A DNA stretch of 64,000 nt, from assembly GCA_023055355.1 (NCBI GenBank), contig JALJCS010000022.1, positions 7,053,001 to 7,117,000 of the forward strand, in the 5' to 3' direction. This stretch comes from Agelaius tricolor (Eukaryota > Chordata > Aves > Passeriformes > Icteridae). Under the pieces are notes generated by a model. The model had not been told where the DNA came from. It did no database searches and saw only the letters and a list, made by a program, of their open reading frames with translations. The position numbers were made by a program, and so were the translations under genes. Positions 60,001-64,000 of the stretch are shown here, in pieces. Within the stretch, counting starts at the first letter, position 1. Every line of letters starts with the position of its first letter.

Positions 60001-63000
60001 ACTTTGTCATCACTTTGGAGTTATTTGGTGTGTTCATATTTCCAGAGAAAGCAGCCACTTGTTATTGGCCTGCAGGCAAAGGAGATTCCCCAGTGCCACC
60101 GGATCAGTTGCTCTTCAAAACAAGGGATGAGTCACTTAATCTGTCAGTGAACAGAACTGTTCTCCATTATTTTCTTCCTGGTTTTCATCTTTCTGTTTGT
60201 CCTTTGAGTCATTTGGAAATGTGTGTGAGTGCTCACCATACTTCAATTTCAACAGACACTGTTCCTCAAAACACGAATTAATGGCTCAGATATCTGAAGA
60301 TGGCCTATGTGCCTGTGTATAAAACAGGTATGGGCTTCTTCCTTCCTTAAAGTCAGTGCAGTTAAAGTTTGGAAGTCTCTCTTCCTTTATGTAGCAAATA
60401 CAGTGAGAAGTTTTCATTGTGTCTCCTGAAGCTCTGGCATTTTCTCCTTTCAGGGATGTGTCTTTCTAGAGCTGCATTGGATTTTGTATCCTAAGAAGCA
60501 TCACAGATGATTCATACTGCGTTTATGTTTTGATTCCCTACATTTTCTGATGTATTTTCTTAAATCCAGTTAGTCAGGTTTTTTCTTAGATTTCAACAGC
60601 ATCAAGGCTCACAGCAATTTTTCTTCCAGAGTGCTTAATCCTTCCTGGTCATTTTTTTATGAAACTCCAGTCCACTGTACTTTAAGCAAAAGAACTAAAA
60701 CATGTTTTCATCTGTGATAAATGGACTTGAAATTTTGCTTTTGTCATTTTAATTCCAAAGAGAAGGAATTCAGTCATCTTATGACATGTACCAGTTGCAA
60801 AGTTAACTTCAGGAGTTTGCTCCCAGATGTGAGGAATACGGTGAAGTGGGGTGAAAGCTGATGAAGGGAAACAATAACAAGAACTAAAGGAAGTAGAAAC
60901 ATTGGTGTTTTCCTTCAGGCAGTGGTGTCAGTGTCCATTACAGCGGGTGACAAGCAGCTTTGTCAAGCCCCGTGCCCGTCTGTCTCTGCAGGCGGGCGGT
61001 GTGATGGGCTGGGCACTGAGTGACAGCCAAGAAATGAGCAATCTCCTCATGGCAGGGCAGAAATATTCCAGGTCCCTGTTCTCAGCTGAAATAAATCACA
61101 GAGAGAGAGAAAAGACAGTGCTAGACCGCGTGCTATGCTGTGAATTTCATACGTCCAAAAATATTAAATCTGATTATTCCTTTTTAGAAGAGACATCTTA
61201 AATCAAAGGAATTCATCTTCTATATTGGAATATTAATGCAAATATTCTAGTAACATTTCTTGGTACTAAATTAAGTATTTTGTGTGGGAGATTTTGTGGT
61301 CTTTCTAAATTATCTGTTGGAATCCAAGGTAGGAATGGCTATGCTTTGTCAATAAGAAGCAAAATTATGGAAATTCTACTGTGAACTCCAAAAGCCACAC
61401 TAGGAATCACACAGTAAAAACTAAACTAGTTATATTATCTATTTAAATTTTTTAATCTGAATTTTTTGATCTGAATTTAATCTTCATATATGGCCCAATC
61501 ATGTTCTATATCATAGCTGGTTTTCTATGTTTTCAATAATTTTTGGTGATATTTTAGGAAAACATTCACCACTTGGAAAATAATATTTCTTTCCTAATAT
61601 GTTTTCAGTCTTCAGTAGCTGAAATTCTAATATCAGGTCAAGGGTAATCAGGGGTTTTTATTCTTTATCCAGTACATTTGCAGAATTTTTAGTATTCTTC
61701 CTGACTGATGCCTCTTCGGCCTGGAAATTTAAAAATCCTTGCTCTGTTCTCAGGAAAATTTAATTTTAACAGGACTTTTAATAAGGAAAGTTATTACTTT
61801 TTTACACCTACTCATTTTAGCGTATTTGCCTCTTTGGAAAAAGTACTGGAAAGATTACAGATGGAAGGGAAAAGTTGTTTGGACTGTGTTAAACTCCTTC
61901 ATTATATTTCAGTCCATCATGCTAAACAATGCTGACATGGTGTGGTGGCTTTCTAAGCATATTTTATATTTCTGTGATGTATTATTGGAGAATAATAGCT
62001 GTACTAGAGAGAGCAGTGAAAAATAACAATGGGTGAAAATATTGAAAAAGTATTGAAAAAAATTCTTGAAATAATGTGGATCTCTTGGTTTGGGAGGCTG
62101 AAATTTAGCACTGGTGACAATTCTTCCCAAAATTCACTAGCTGACAGTGATTAGAAAAAATGACTCTTTCTCTCTGTCTCCCCCCCACCCCTCCCCACCC
62201 TTTAATTTTAAATCCTAAATTAGCATAAATCAGGAAGACCATTGCAAAAAAGCAGAAGTGAAAGCACAACTATTTTGTAATAGAAGCACTATATTCAATT
62301 TCTAATTATTCTGGAAAGCTACTGCAGAAAATACTAAATTCTGTATTTCATAATTTGTACAGAATTTCAGTCGACAAATATATATAAATTTTATAAGTTT
62401 TTTTTACATGCAACATCACTTATTGAGAGAAATATGGAGTATTTCACCCAAGAAGGGCAAACACATAAAATTATATGACATATTAAAGTATTTTCCATAA
62501 CTAAAGAAACATAATCATGCTTCATGGGTGTGATATTCTATTTATTCAGTGGAGATTAATTTCATTTTACACCAGATCAAATAGTTTTGATTGTAAATCT
62601 TTTTTATTTGTTGCCTCAAAGAGGTGAAAGGAAGAACTACAGAGGGTAAAAGGTAAAAGGTTCACATCTAGAGCTTTATTATGTAATATATTTCAGAGTC
62701 CTTTTACATGGTTCACTTTAATCTGATATTGGATTGGCAGATTAAATGGGAATGTTGATCTCTCAATAGCATCTTGGTGTACACTGCATGCATTTTCCCT
62801 TTTAAGTTGAATATAAAGGCTGTTCGTGTGATTGGTCATTCATTCATACTTCACTATAGCAGCTTGTGGTATATTTAACAGAAACCCACAGCTTTGTGGA
62901 TGTATGCATGAATTATGTATGTAGGAAAATAGAAATCTAAAAAATGTATGTGTACGTCTTTTGTAGTTATTTTTTAATAATTATTTTATTGAATAAAGTT

Positions 63001-64000
63001 ATTTAATGCTCCCCTCCATCCTCTATAACATTGTGGCACTCTTACATATACTTTTTTTAATAATAATTTTTCTGCTAATTACAAATTCCCTGTTCAAACA
63101 TTTCTTTCTTCTTTACTTTCAAGAAGAGTTTTGATGTTTCATTGCACAGGAAAGACCAATGAACCCAGGCTTTGCAAAGGCAGTTGTCAGAGATGATTTT
63201 AAACTGTTATAGGAGTTTATGCCTTGGGAGAAGAAGGATTAATTTGGTCTTCTGTATTGAATATATATTAATAAATTATTTAGCACAAAAAATAGCAGCT
63301 ATTCTGACTAATAAATTAATACATATTATATTTATATTTCATTGCTACTGCTTACTTTAAAATTTAACTAATATAAAATGCAGTTGACACCATTGATAGT
63401 TCAATCTCCCTGTTTCCCATTATGCATTCAGAGCTTAAATTGTGAAGCTTTATTTATACCATTATTGAAGTCTTAGTTTGTCATTTTACTTAATTTTGCT
63501 TTCTGACTGAAAATTATTTTCACGATATTTCTAATAGTAATTTTTAATGTGCTGCTCTGGAGACTTACAGCATTCTTTTGGTAGTATCATGGTTTTAACC
63601 ATGACAAAGTAAAACAAATTTCATGTGGATATTCTTTTCCATGCATTCTTTCCAAATACAGTGTTGAGTCTGGAAGGACCAGATTGGAAGGCAGATATAC
63701 ATTTCTTATTAACTCTTAATCTGTTTTGTATAAATTTGGTAGTTGTGAATGTGTGAGAAGAAAATTTTAAGGGAAGTTATGTGACTTTCATGAATCACTT
63801 TATGCAAGAATTATTTCTGGGGATATATGGATTTTCAGGACTGCATCAAAAAATAACATTTTAATCAGTCATCTGGATAAGAAGAATTATCCGTGTAATT
63901 AGTTTCAAATGAACTTGAAACTTGTTGCTTAACTTGTGTGAATTCCATTTGAGACACAAATAAATACAAATTTGCATTTAAATGATTTTTGGTAATACTT

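Overview
This window looks like bird nuclear DNA. It is AT-rich and almost entirely non-coding, with vertebrate GT-AG introns and degraded fragments of CR1, the LINE family that dominates avian genomes. It holds no bacterial-style gene array, no compact gene cluster and no intact mobile element. Bird is favoured over turtle or crocodilian because interspersed repeats are sparse; that choice is an inference.

The only gene I can support is a four-exon stretch of one large plus-strand gene, recognised as ATRNL1 (attractin-like 1). The exons are 17361-17455, 18098-18176, 19360-19517 and 55931-55992. Joined, they give one open frame of 394 nt (about 131 codons). It starts just after the last laminin-type EGF module and runs through the N-glycosylated membrane-proximal ectodomain to the first residues of the transmembrane helix. 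The exon carrying the rest of the helix was not found and should lie beyond 64000. The exon before 17361 was not found either. Intron phases at the successive boundaries are 1, 0, 1, 0 and 2.

Layout: 1-17360 is the 3' part of an upstream intron. 17361-19517 is a compact cluster of three exons with introns of 642 and 1183 nt. 19518-55930 is a 36.4-kb intron placed exactly between the ectodomain and the membrane-entry exon. 55993-64000 is the 5' part of the next intron. The introns hold about seven or eight CR1 relics in both orientations, simple repeats (GAT, TAG/TGA, GT, AT, poly-C), several short tandem duplications and a few long palindromes.

I did not find a new multi-gene system. The points most worth checking concern ATRNL1 splicing: an in-frame alternative donor that would add 24 codons at the third exon, and intron readthrough just before the membrane helix that could give a soluble form. 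Also of interest are a palindrome cluster near 51.7-52.0 kb and a coding-like but broken block at 20.9-22.95 kb. Family and repeat assignments rest on recognition from memory; no search was run.
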